NCBI RefSeq assembly: GCF_001442535.1 | Contig: NZ_CP013141.1 | Location: forward strand, 2,630,588-2,694,587 | DNA length: 64,000 nt | Direction of reading: 5' to 3' | Origin: Lysobacter antibioticus | GTDB taxonomy: Bacteria > Pseudomonadota > Gammaproteobacteria > Xanthomonadales > Xanthomonadaceae | In this document: positions 8,494 to 19,000 of the stretch, one piece after another | Layout: each line of letters starts with the position of its first letter | How positions within the stretch are numbered: position 1 is the stretch's first letter | Notes under the pieces: generated by a model | What the model saw: only the letters and a program-made list of their open reading frames with translations | What the model was told of the DNA's origin: nothing | Database searches by the model: none | Made by a program: the position numbers and the translations under genes

Positions 8494-9747
8494 ATGCGCA
8501 TTCTGTTTCTGTCGGACAATTTCCCGCCCGAGGGCAATGCGCCGGCCACGCGCACCTACGAGCACGCGGTGCGCTGGGTGCGCGCCGGCCACGAAGTGAC
8601 GGTGATCACCTGCGCGCCGAATTTCCCCGAAGGCAAGCTGTTCGACGGCTACCGCAATGCCTGGCGCAGCGTCGAGACCGTCGACGGCATCCGCGTGGTC
8701 CGGGTCAAGACCTACATCACCGCCAACGAAGGCTTCGTCAAGCGCACCCTCGACTATTTGAGCTTCATGGCCGCCTCGGTCGTCGCCGGCCTGTTCGAGC
8801 CGCGCCACGACGTGGTCGTGGCGACCTCGCCGCAGTTCTTCTGCGCGCTCGGCGGCTGGGCCTTGGCGCGCCTGCGCCGGCGGCCGTTCGTGTTCGAGCT
8901 GCGCGATCTGTGGCCGGCCTCGATCACCGCGGTCGGCGCGATGAAGCGCAGCGCCGCGGTGCGCGCGCTGGAACGCCTGGAGATGTTCCTGTACCGCAGC
9001 GCCGATGCGATCGTGCCGGTCACCCACACCTTCCGCGAAGAACTCATTCAACGCGGCATCGCCGCCGACAAGATCCACGTCGTGCTCAACGGCGTCGACC
9101 TGCAACGCTACGCGTCGGCCGCGCGCGACGAGGCCCTGAGCCGGCAGTACGACCTGGACGGACGTTTCGTGGTCGGCTACCTCGGCACCCACGGCATGGC
9201 CCATGGCCTGGAGAAGGTCGTCGACGCTGCCGAACGGCTGCAGCACGATCCGCGCATCGCCTTCTTCTTCGCCGGCAGCGGCGCCGAACGCGCGCGCGTC
9301 GAGCGCCTGGTCGCCGAGCGCGGGCTCAGTAACGTGCGCATGATTCCGCGCCAGCCCAAGGAGATGATGCCGAAGCTGTGGAGTCTGTGCGACATCTCGC
9401 TGATCCCGCTGCGCAACAACCCGGTGTTCTCCGGGGTGATTCCGTCCAAGCTGTTCGAAGGCATGGGCATGGGCATCCCCGCGCTGATGTCGCTGCCGCG
9501 CGGCGAAGCCACCCGTATCGTCGAGACCACCGACTGCGGTGTATGCGTGCCGCCGGAAGACGCCGAGGCCATGGCCGCGGCGATCCTGGCCCTGGTCGAA
9601 GACCCCGGCCGCATGCGCCGCCTGCGCGATTCCAGCCTGGCCGCGGCACCCTCGTACTCGCGCGACCGCCAGGCCGCGTTGATGACCGACGCCCTGGCGC
9701 GACTGCTCGACGACGACACCGCGGATCTGGCGCGGGTGGCGAAGTAA
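8494..9747 (+). CDS. Glycosyltransferase family 4, WbuB-like
   Basis: The 417-residue GT-B enzyme opens with MRILFLSDNFPPEGNAPATR, the start seen in WbuB-type (fucosamine/N-acetyl sugar) transferases. A hydrophobic segment near 85-105 suggests membrane contact. The donor half shows VVGYLGTHGMAHGLEKVVDAA, FAGSGAERARVERL and SKLFEGMGMGIPALMS, the GT4 region with the conserved acidic/Gly donor loop. It likely transfers an amino sugar to the polyprenyl-linked repeat unit. Being the last transferase of the locus, it sits between the heparinase-like gene and a DUF218 gene, all spaced by 6-11 bases, so one operon is likely. Confidence 0.88.
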   Translation: MRILFLSDNFPPEGNAPATRTYEHAVRWVRAGHEVTVITCAPNFPEGKLFDGYRNAWRSVETVDGIRVVRVKTYITANEGFVKRTLDYLSFMAASVVAGLFEPRHDVVVATSPQFFCALGGWALARLRRRPFVFELRDLWPASITAVGAMKRSAAVRALERLEMFLYRSADAIVPVTHTFREELIQRGIAADKIHVVLNGVDLQRYASAARDEALSRQYDLDGRFVVGYLGTHGMAHGLEKVVDAAERLQHDPRIAFFFAGSGAERARVERLVAERGLSNVRMIPRQPKEMMPKLWSLCDISLIPLRNNPVFSGVIPSKLFEGMGMGIPALMSLPRGEATRIVETTDCGVCVPPEDAEAMAAAILALVEDPGRMRRLRDSSLAAAPSYSRDRQAALMTDALARLLDDDTADLARVAK

Positions 9748-9758
9748 GGCCTGCGGCC

Positions 9759-10541
9759 ATGACCGGCGTCGGTCGATGGTTGGCATGGCCGCTGGAACCG
9801 CTGCACCTGTCGTGCTGCCTGCTGGTGCTGGCCTTGCTGGCCTTCGCCCTGCGCCGGCGCCGCAGCGCGCTGGCCTTGATCGGCGTCAGTCTCGCTTGGT
9901 CGTTGCTATGGTCGCTGCCCGCGGCCTCCAACGCGCTGCGCAATAGCCTGGCGCTGCGTTATCCGCCGCAGTCCGCACAAAGCATGCCGACGGTCGATGC
10001 GATCGTGGTGCTCGGCGGCGGCATCGGCAGCGTCGCCTGGTTCGAACAGGGCGATCCCAACGACCCGCGCCTCGCCGGCAACCGCGTGGCCCTGGGCGCA
10101 CGCGCCTGGCACGATGGCCGCGCGCCGTGGGTCCTGCTCAGCGGCGGCCCGACCTCACGCACCCACGGCGTCAGCGAAGCCCGCGAGATGGCCGCGGCGA
10201 TGCGCAAGCTCGGCGTACCCGAGCGCGCGCTGGTGCTCGACGAGCGCAGCCGCAGCACCGGCGACAACGCTCGCAACAGCGCGCATTCGGCGCGGACGCA
10301 CGGATGGCGAACGGTCGCGCTGGTGACCTCGTCCCTGCACATGAGCCGCGCGCGGGCACTGTTCGAGCGGCAAGGCCTGCAGGTGCTGCCGCTGCCCTCG
10401 GCGGAGAAAGATTTCGAGCCTGCCCCCAAGCACGGCGCCGCCTCGCCGTGGTGGCCGACCCGCCGCGCCCTGCGCCGCAGCGGCGAGGCGTTCAAGGAAT
10501 ATGCCGGTCTGCTCGCCGCGCGGCTCGGCGTCGAAAGCTGA
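9759..10541 (+). CDS. YdcF/ElyC family protein (DUF218)
   Basis: The 260-residue protein has two N-terminal membrane helices (about 12-33 and 38-58) and a DUF218 domain from about residue 76: VDAIVVLGGGI, then VLLSGGP, STGDNARNS and VALVTSSLHMSRAR. These blocks are shared by ElyC, SanA and YdcF, envelope proteins linked to undecaprenyl-carrier metabolism and peptidoglycan or ECA integrity in E. coli. A role in lipid-carrier handling would fit the polysaccharide locus it closes, but this is inference. The ATG at 9759 is chosen because it lies 11 bases after the previous stop; the open frame upstream overlaps the glycosyltransferase in another frame. Confidence 0.85.
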   Translation: MTGVGRWLAWPLEPLHLSCCLLVLALLAFALRRRRSALALIGVSLAWSLLWSLPAASNALRNSLALRYPPQSAQSMPTVDAIVVLGGGIGSVAWFEQGDPNDPRLAGNRVALGARAWHDGRAPWVLLSGGPTSRTHGVSEAREMAAAMRKLGVPERALVLDERSRSTGDNARNSAHSARTHGWRTVALVTSSLHMSRARALFERQGLQVLPLPSAEKDFEPAPKHGAASPWWPTRRALRRSGEAFKEYAGLLAARLGVES

Positions 10542-10569
10542 GCCGGGCTAAGTCGAGCCGGGCTGCTCG

Positions 10570-11259
10570 CTAGGGCGCAGCGTCTTCCACGAACGCCGCC
10601 AGGCCGCGTTGCCCTCGCGCGGTCACCTTCAAGGCGCGCGAATACTGGATGCGGCGCAGCCAGCCCTGGGCGATGAAACGATCCAGCAAGGCCGCGCCGA
10701 GCACGCCGGCGAGGTGATGACGGCGTTCGCTCCAATCCAGGCAGGCGCGGCACAAGGGGCGGCGTGTGCGCGGCAAGGCGTCGAGCGCGATCCCGGCGTC
10801 GGCGACGAAACCGCGGCCGCGCTCGGTGAGCTGCAGGTCGTCGTCGCCCAGATGCAGGAAGCCGCGGCGCACGAAGCTATCGTGCACGCGCACGCCCCAC
10901 TCGCCGGCGAGGTGGTCGTAGCAGACCCGCGCCTTGCGCAGTGCCAGGTCGCTCGGCCCGACGCTAACCGGCGCATCCGAGATCCGGTACGCCACCCGCA
11001 TCAGATCCTCGAGCAGCCGCACCACATCGTCGTCGGCGATGCGGAAGTAACGATGGCGCCCCTGCTTCTCGACGCTGAGCAGGCGCGCTTCGGTCAGTGC
11101 CGACAGATGCGCGCTGGCGGTCGGGCGGGCCACGCCGGCGGCCTCGGCCAGTTCGGTCGCGGTCAGGGCGCGGCCGGCCATGAGCGCGGTCAGGATGTCG
11201 ACGCGGGCGCGGTCGCCGATCAGCGCGGCGACCCGGTTGAGGTTGGCGGAAATGTCCAT
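10570..11259 (-). CDS. ArsR-family winged-helix regulator with C-terminal extension
   Basis: The 229-residue protein has an ArsR winged-helix domain at about residues 5-90: [28 protein letters not shown], then the recognition helix [17 protein letters not shown] and the wing [10 protein letters not shown]. ArsR proteins are often about 100 residues; here a further 130 residues follow, with [20 protein letters not shown], a form common in metal-independent ArsR regulators of oxidative or metabolic genes. The two Cys of CRACL lie in that extension, not in the classic metal helix. It is divergent from the NIPSNAP gene over a 103-base gap and probably represses that pair. The ATG at 11259 is preferred because longer frames read into the divergent promoter. 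Confidence 0.85.
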   Translation of the reverse strand: MDISANLNRVAALIGDRARVDILTALMAGRALTATELAEAAGVARPTASAHLSALTEARLLSVEKQGRHRYFRIADDDVVRLLEDLMRVAYRISDAPVSVGPSDLALRKARVCYDHLAGEWGVRVHDSFVRRGFLHLGDDDLQLTERGRGFVADAGIALDALPRTRRPLCRACLDWSERRHHLAGVLGAALLDRFIAQGWLRRIQYSRALKVTARGQRGLAAFVEDAAP

Positions 11260-11362
11260 GCGGCGATCCTGCATCACGCCCGGCGGGAATACTTCGATAC
11301 TGAGCGAAGCATCGCCCCGACGGCAATCGTTATGGTGCCGGCACCGCCACCGGAGCCGAACG

Positions 11363-11707
11363 ATGCGCATCGCCTGCATGATCCGATACCAGATCGACCC
11401 CTTCCAGCTCGACGCTTTCCGCCGCTACGCCGAAGCCTGGGGCCGCATCATCCCGCGTTGCGGCGGCGACCTGCTCGGCTACTTCCTGCCGCACGAAGGC
11501 AGCAACGATATCGCCTGGGGGCTGATCGCGTTCGACAGCCTGGCCGACTACGAGGCCTACCGCGCCCGCCTCAAGACCGATGCCGAAGGCCGCGACAACT
11601 TCGCCTTCGCCCGCGAACACCGCTTCATCCTGCGCGAAGAGCGCAGTTGGCTGGAGATCGTCGATGCCGCATTCCGCCTCTCGGCCGCGACGCAGGCATC
11701 GGCATGA
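11363..11707 (+). CDS. NIPSNAP family protein
   Basis: The 114-residue protein is a ferredoxin-like alpha/beta barrel of NIPSNAP type: [21 protein letters not shown], then [20 protein letters not shown] and [15 protein letters not shown]. These small dimeric proteins are often linked to quinone or aromatic metabolism or to stress, but most have no known reaction. Its stop overlaps the next start as ATGA, so the two are made together, perhaps as a heteromeric pair of dimeric alpha-beta barrels. An ArsR-type regulator is transcribed away from it, suggesting that an inducer controls the pair. Confidence 0.8.
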   Translation: MRIACMIRYQIDPFQLDAFRRYAEAWGRIIPRCGGDLLGYFLPHEGSNDIAWGLIAFDSLADYEAYRARLKTDAEGRDNFAFAREHRFILREERSWLEIVDAAFRLSAATQASA

Positions 11708-12051
11708 TCGCCGTGATCTTCGAAGCTCTGCCGCAGCCGCACCGGCAATCGGACTACCTAGACGCGGCCGAACGCTTGCGGCCCTTGCTCGCGCAGATCG
11801 ATGGTTTCGTCTCGATCGAGCGTTTCCAGAGCCTGAGCCAGCCCGGCAAGCTGTTGTCGCTGTCGTTCTGGCGCGACGAGGATGCGGTGCGGCAATGGCG
11901 CAACCTCGAACTGCATCGGCAGATCCAGGAGGCCGGCCGGCGTTCGATCTTCGCCGATTATCGTTTGCGCGTGGCCGCGGTCGTGCGCGACTACGGCCTG
12001 TACGATCGCGCGCAGGCGCCCGAGGACTCGCGCCTGGGGCACAGCGACTAA
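11704..12051 (+). CDS. Antibiotic biosynthesis monooxygenase (ABM) domain protein
   Basis: The 115-residue protein is a dimeric alpha-beta barrel. It has [55 protein letters not shown] and HRQIQEAGR, the core order of ABM proteins such as YgiN, HmoA and ActVA-Orf6-like proteins. Family members oxidise quinols or aromatics or degrade haem without a metal cofactor; others have no known activity. It is translationally coupled to the NIPSNAP gene. A hexanucleotide tract that opens the first paired-hairpin repeat begins only 17 bases after its stop, so any 3'UTR would include that element. Confidence 0.82.
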   Translation: MIAVIFEALPQPHRQSDYLDAAERLRPLLAQIDGFVSIERFQSLSQPGKLLSLSFWRDEDAVRQWRNLELHRQIQEAGRRSIFADYRLRVAAVVRDYGLYDRAQAPEDSRLGHSD

Positions 12052-12068
12052 TCGCAACCTCTGCTTTA

Positions 12069-12616
<548 letters not shown>

Positions 12617-12638
12617 AAGTGCGACGACACCATCCCGT

Positions 12639-12662
12639 GTAGGAGCGACGCGAGTCGCGACC
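12639..12662 (+). repeat. GTAG-type REP palindrome
   Basis: A GTAGGAGCGACGCGAGTCGCGACC unit, close to the GTAG-headed REPs known from Stenotrophomonas and Xanthomonas. The stretch 12617-13021 otherwise holds no supported gene; it is the leader of the glucan synthase. Confidence 0.75.
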
Positions 12663-13021
12663 ACGCGGCTTCGCTCTCGCGCCGAACCTCCGGAATAGAT
12701 CCATTCCCCGGATGTCGATCGCCGCCTACGACGGCCCCTACCCAGCCAGCCAAAGCGCCGCCAAGGACCGTGGCAACGACCGCATCTCGAATCATCGCGG
12801 CGCGCCCCGGACCGGCATCGCCCCTCGCAGACCGGTCGCGGCACTGCCACCTCGACCGCCTTTCGCGCATTCGCTACCGCGATCGCCCGCACATTTCCGC
12901 CGAGGGCTAGCCGCGAGCCCGTGAGCACAGCGTATTGGCCGCGTGCATCGCGACTTCACAATCGCCTGCCCACGTAAATGCAATGATCCCGGCCTTGAGG
13001 CTGAAGTGCCTGGGATCTTGC

Positions 13022-16000
13022 ATGCCCAATGTATGGCGAATATTCAGTCAGTGGTTGCGCTTGCGCCGACGGCTGTGGCGATGGGGACGTGCGGCGACGA
13101 GCAAGCCGTGGCAAGCGGAGCAACCTTTACGCTCCCAGTTGTTCAGCGCCGAGCAGATGGAACGGCACGGCAAATCCCTCGCGCATGCGCATCGGGTGCG
13201 GGCGCGCACGGGTTCGGACTTGTTGCTGGGCCGCTTGCGCGCGAACGAAGGCATCCTCGACTCCGCCAGCACCCTGCTCACCCAGATGGTCCAGGACGAG
13301 GTCCGCATCACTCCGGCGGGCGAATGGTTGCTCGACAACTACTACCTGATCGAAGAACAGATCCGCACCGCGCGCCGCCATCTGCCCAAGGGCTATAGCC
13401 GCGAGCTGCCGACCTTGAGCCAAGGCCCGTCGGCCGGCCTGCCGCGGGTCTACGACCTGGCGATGGAAGCCATCGCCCACGGCGACGGCCGCATCGACGC
13501 CGAAACCATGACCCGCTTCGTCGCCGCCTATCAAACGGTGACGCCGCTCAAGCTCGGCGAGCTGTGGGCGATTCCGATCATGCTGCGCCTGGCCTTGATC
13601 GAGAACCTGCGCCGCATGGCCGTGCGGGTGATGCGCGACGGCGCCGATCATCGCCGCGCGGCCGAGTGGGCCGAGCTGCTCAACGACACCGCCGACGCCA
13701 ACCCGAAGAACGTGGTGCTGGTGGTGGCCGACATGGCGCGCTCGAGCCCGCCGATGTCGGGCGCTTTCGTGGCCGAGCTGACCCGCGGCCTGCACGGCCG
13801 CAGCGCGGTCCTGGCCATGCCGATGAGCTGGATCGAGCAGTGGCTGGCCGACAGCGCTCACGGCGTGGAAGAACTGGTGCGCGCCGAAAGCCAACAGCAG
13901 GCCGCCGACCAGGTCTCGATCAGCAATAGCATCGGCAGCCTGCGCTTCCTGGCCAACATGGATTGGCGCGAGTTCGTCGAAACCATGAGCCTGGTCGACC
14001 GCACCCTGCGCGAGGATCCGATCGGCGTCTACGCGAAGATGGATTTCAACACCCGCGACATGTACCGGCACGTGGTCGAGAAGATCGCGCGTCAAAGCGG
14101 CGTCAGCGAAATCGACGTGGCGCGCCTGGCCCTGCGCCTGGCGCGCGATTCCGGCGAGGTCGACGACGGCAAGGCCCACGTCGGCTATTACCTGATCGAC
14201 GACGGCACCAGCGAGATCAAGGCCGCGGTCGCCGCCTCGCCGGATGCGCGCAAGCCGGTGCGGCTGCGCTCGCGCAGGATGCCCCTGTCGGTGTATCTGC
14301 TGCCGATCGCGGCGATCGCCGCGCTGTTCGGCTACGGCTTGTTGTCCGAACTGTATGCGGCGCCGCTTCCGGCGGTGGCCTTGTGCCTGTTCGCGGCGCT
14401 CAGCCTGCTGGCTTTCAGCGAACTGGGCATCACCCTGGTCAACTGGATCGCGACCGTGCTGGTCGCGCCGAAGCCGCTGCCGCGCCTGGATTTCTCCAAG
14501 GGCCTGCCGTCGAGCTCGCGCAGCCTGGTGGTGGTGCCGAGCATGATCGGCAGCGTCGATGCGATCGACGCCCTGGTCGAAGGGCTCGAAGTCAGGTTCC
14601 TGGCCAACCGCGATGCCTACCTGCATTTCGCCCTGCTGACCGACTTCCTCGACGCCGACCAACAGGACTTGCCCGGCGATGCGGCCCTGCTGGCGCATGC
14701 CTCGCGCCAGATCGAACAACTCAATGCGCGCTACGCCCCGGAAAGCGGCGACCTGTTCTTCCTGCTCCATCGCCCCCGCACATGGAACCCGCTGGAAGGC
14801 AAATGGATGGGCTACGAGCGCAAACGCGGCAAGCTCGCCGCGCTCAACCGCCTGTTGCGCGGCGGTGCGCGCGAAGCCTTCATGGCGGTGAGCGGCAACA
14901 CCGAGGTGCTCGCCAACATCCGCTACGTGATCACCCTGGACACCGACACCCGCCTGCCCCGGGATGCGGCTCGCGAGTTCATCGGCACCCTCGCCCATCC
15001 GCTCAACCAGGCCCGCTTCGACGAACGCCGGCGGCGGGTGATGCGCGGCTACGGCATCCTGCAGCCCAGCGTGGGCACCGGCATGAGCGAACGCCGCGGC
15101 TCGCGTTATGCGCGCATGTACGGCAGCGAAGCCGGCATCGATCCGTATACGCGCACGGTCTCCGACGTATATCAGGATCTGTTCGGCGAAGGCTCGTTCG
15201 TCGGCAAGGGCATCTACGACGTCGACGCGTTCGAGTACGCCCTGGAAGGCCGCTTCCCGGAAAACCGCGTGCTCAGCCACGACCTGCTCGAAGGCTGCTA
15301 TGCGCGCGCCGGCCTGATCAGCGACGTGCGCCTGTTCGAGGACTACCCCTCGCGCTATGCCGCCGACGTGAAGCGCCGCTATCGCTGGATCCGCGGCGAT
15401 TGGCAGTTGCTGCCCTGGCTGTTGCCCTGGGTGCCGCGGATGCAGGGCGGCTACGAAGCCAATCCGCTGTCATGGCTGTCGCGCGGAAAATTGCTCGACA
15501 ACCTGCGCCGCAGCCTGGTGCCGGCCGCCGCCACCGCGCTGCTGGTCGCCGGCTGGGCGATATTGCCGCACCCCCTGGCCTGGACGCTGTGGCTGCTCAG
15601 CCTGTGGCTGGTGCCCACCTTCGCCCTGGCTTGCTGGGACTTGGCCACCCGCCCCGTCGACATGGCGCTGGAAACCCATCTGATGCAGGTGGTCAGCTCG
15701 ATCGCGCGACAGATGCAGCGCGCCGCGGTCAATCTGGCCTGCCTGCCGTACGAAGCTTTCTTCAGTCTGGGTGCGATCGCCCGCAGCGTATGGCGGATGG
15801 CGATCAGTCGCCGCCACCTGCTGCAATGGAACCCGTCGAGCGAAGTCGAGCGCAATCTCGGCAGCGGCATCGGCGCGGAGCTGCGCAGCATGTGGTTCGC
15901 GCCTGCGTTCGCGCTCGCCGTCGCAGCCGCGTTGTCGCGCATCAACCCGGCATCGCTGTGGGTCGCCGCCCCGGTCCTGCTGCTGTGGCTGCTGTCGCCG

Positions 16001-19000
16001 CCGCTGATGGCCTGGCTGGGACGGCCGCCGAGGCAGCGTCGTGCGAGTCTGTCGCAGACCCAACTGAAATTCCTCGGCCGACTGGCACGCCGCACTTGGG
16101 CCTTCTTCGAGATCCACATCCGCGCCGAGGATCATTGGCTGCCTCCGGACAACATCCAGGAGCATCCGAGCCTGGTGGTGGCGCGGCGCACCTCCCCGAC
16201 CAACATCGGCCTGTCGCTGCTCGCCAACCTCGGCGCCTACGACTTCGGCTATCTGCAGGCCGGCGGGTTGATCGAGCGCACCCGCCTGGCGCTGACCACC
16301 ATGGAAACCCTGCCGCGCCATCGCGGCCATTTCTACAACTGGTACGACACCGAAACCCTGCTGCCGCTGCCGCCGCGCTATGTGTCCACCGTCGACAGCG
16401 GCAATCTCGCCGCGCACCTGCTGACTCTGCGCCAAGGCCTGCTGGCGTTGATCGACGAGCCGGTGTTGGCGCGGCATACCTTCGACGGCCTGGCCGATAC
16501 CTTCGGCGTGCTCGAAGAAACCTTGCGCGCAGCCGGTCGTATCGACGCCCCGCTCGAGCAAGCCCTGAGCGCGTTCCGCGAACGCGTCGACGCCATCCGC
16601 GCGCAGCCGCCGGCGTCGCTGCCGGAAGCCGAACGCGTGCTGGCGGGGCTGTCGTCGCGAGCGCTCGCGATCGAGTCCTCGCTGCCGCCGCCCGGAGAAC
16701 CGGCGCAGGATGCATCGACGCCGCACTGGCCGGCGATGCTGTCGGCCGCCTGCCGCGCCGCACAAGACGAGCTGCTGTACTTCGCGCCCGGGCTCGGCAC
16801 CCCGGAGGAAGGACAGAGCCGGCCTTCCGAGGCCGATCTCATCGAGCGCATTCCGACCCTGCGCGCTCTGCAGGTGCTCTCGCAGGACCGGCTTGCGCGC
16901 GACCGCGCCCGCAAGCGCGTGCACGAACTCGAACGCCTGGCGCATATCGCCGGGCAGTTATCGCTGATGGAGTACGAATTCCTCTACGACCGCGGCCGCC
17001 ATCTGCTGTCGATCGGCTACAACGTCGAGGAACGGCGCCTGGACGCCGGCTATTACGACCTGCTCGCCTCCGAGGCGCGCCTGTGCAGCTTCGTCGCCAT
17101 CGCCCAGGGCCAGCTGCCGCAGGAGACTTGGTTCGCCCTCGGCCGGCTGCTGACCGAGATCGACAGCGGCGCCACCTTGCTGTCGTGGAGCGGCTCGATG
17201 TTCGAGTACCTCATGCCGCAGTTGGTGATGCCGAGCTATCCCGACACCCTGCTCGACCAGACCGCGCAACACGCGGTGCTGGCGCAGATCCGCTACGGCC
17301 GGCAGCGCGACGTGCCCTGGGGCATCTCCGAATCGGGCTACAACACGGTCGATACGCGGATGAACTATCAGTACCGCGCGTTCGGCGTGCCCGGCCTCGG
17401 GCTCAAGCGCGGCCTCGGCCAGGACCTGGTCATCGCGCCCTACGCCAGCACCATGGCCTTGATGGTGTTGCCGGAAGCAGCGTGCCAGAACCTGCAGCGC
17501 CTGACCGAGCTGGGCTTCGCCGGCCACTACGGCTTGTACGAAGCCATCGACTACACCCCGACGCGGGTGCCGCGCGGTCAGGAGCATGCGGTCGTCCGCT
17601 CGTTCATGGCCCACCACCAGGGCATGGCCTTCCTGTCGCTGGACTATCTGCTGCGCGACCAGCCGATGCAGAAGCGCTTCGTCGCCGATGCCGAGTTCCA
17701 GGCGACGCTGTTGCTGCTGCAGGAACGCATTCCGCGCACCGGCGTGTTCCATCCGCACGAAGCCGAAGCCAGCGGCGCGCGCGCCGCGCCCGCCGCCAGC
17801 GAGACCCAACTGCGGATATTCGCCAATCCGAGCACCGGCCGGCCGGCGGTGCAGATGCTGTCCAACGGCCGCTACCACAGCCTGCTGACCAGCGCCGGCA
17901 GCGGCTACAACCGCCTCGGCGACATGGCGGTGACGCGTTGGCGCGAAGACGGCACGCGCGATCACTGGGGCTCGTTCTGTTATCTGCGCGACGTGGACAG
18001 CGGCGAATTCTGGTCGGCAACCTATCAACCCACCTGCGTGCCGGTGGATCACTACGAAGCGATCTTCTCCGACGCCAAGGCCGAGTACCGCGGGCGCAAG
18101 CGCCGCTACGAGACTCACCTGGAAATCGCCATCTCCGCCGAGGACGACATCGAGCTGCGCCGCCTGCGCATCGGCAACCGCTCGCGCCACACCCGCACCA
18201 TCGAAATCACCACCTACGCCGAAGTCGTGCTGGCCTCGTCGCTGTCGGACGAGCTGCATCCGGCCTTCAGCAATCTGTTCGTGCAGACCGAGGTCGCCCG
18301 CGACAAGCAGGCGCTGCTGTGCACGCGGCGGCCGCGTTCGCACGACGAAGTGCCGCCGTGGATGTTCCACCTGGTGGCGGTGCACGATGCCGACATCCAG
18401 ACGATCTCCTACGAAACCGACCGCTCGCGCTTCCTCGGCCGCGGCAACACGCCGCGCACGCCGCAGGCCCTCACCGCGACCGAGGCGCTGTCGGATTCGG
18501 TCGGCTCGGTGCTCGACCCGATCGTCGCGATCCGCACCCGCATCGTGCTCGCGCCCGAGCAGAACGTCATCGTCGACATGGTCACGGGCGTGGGCGTCGA
18601 TCGCGCGGCCTGCAGCCGCCTCATCGACAAATACCGCGACCGGCGCCTCGCCGATCGCGTGTTCGACCTGGCCTGGACCCACAGCCAGGTGGTGCGGCGC
18701 CAGATCAACGCCTCCCAGGCCGATGCCCAGCTATACGAACGCTTGGCCGGGCTGATGGTGTATGCGCATCCGTTCCTGCGCGCCGACAACGCGGTGCTGC
18801 TGCAGAACCGGCGTGGGCAGTCGGGACTGTGGGGCCACTCGATCTCCGGCGACTTGCCGATCGTGCTGCTGCAGATCGCCGAGGCCGGCAACATCGAACT
18901 GGTCCGGCAGATGGTGCAGGCGCATGCGTATTGGCGCTTGAAGGGGCTCAACGTCGACCTGGTGATCTGGAACGAAGAACAAGGCGGCTACCGACAGCAA

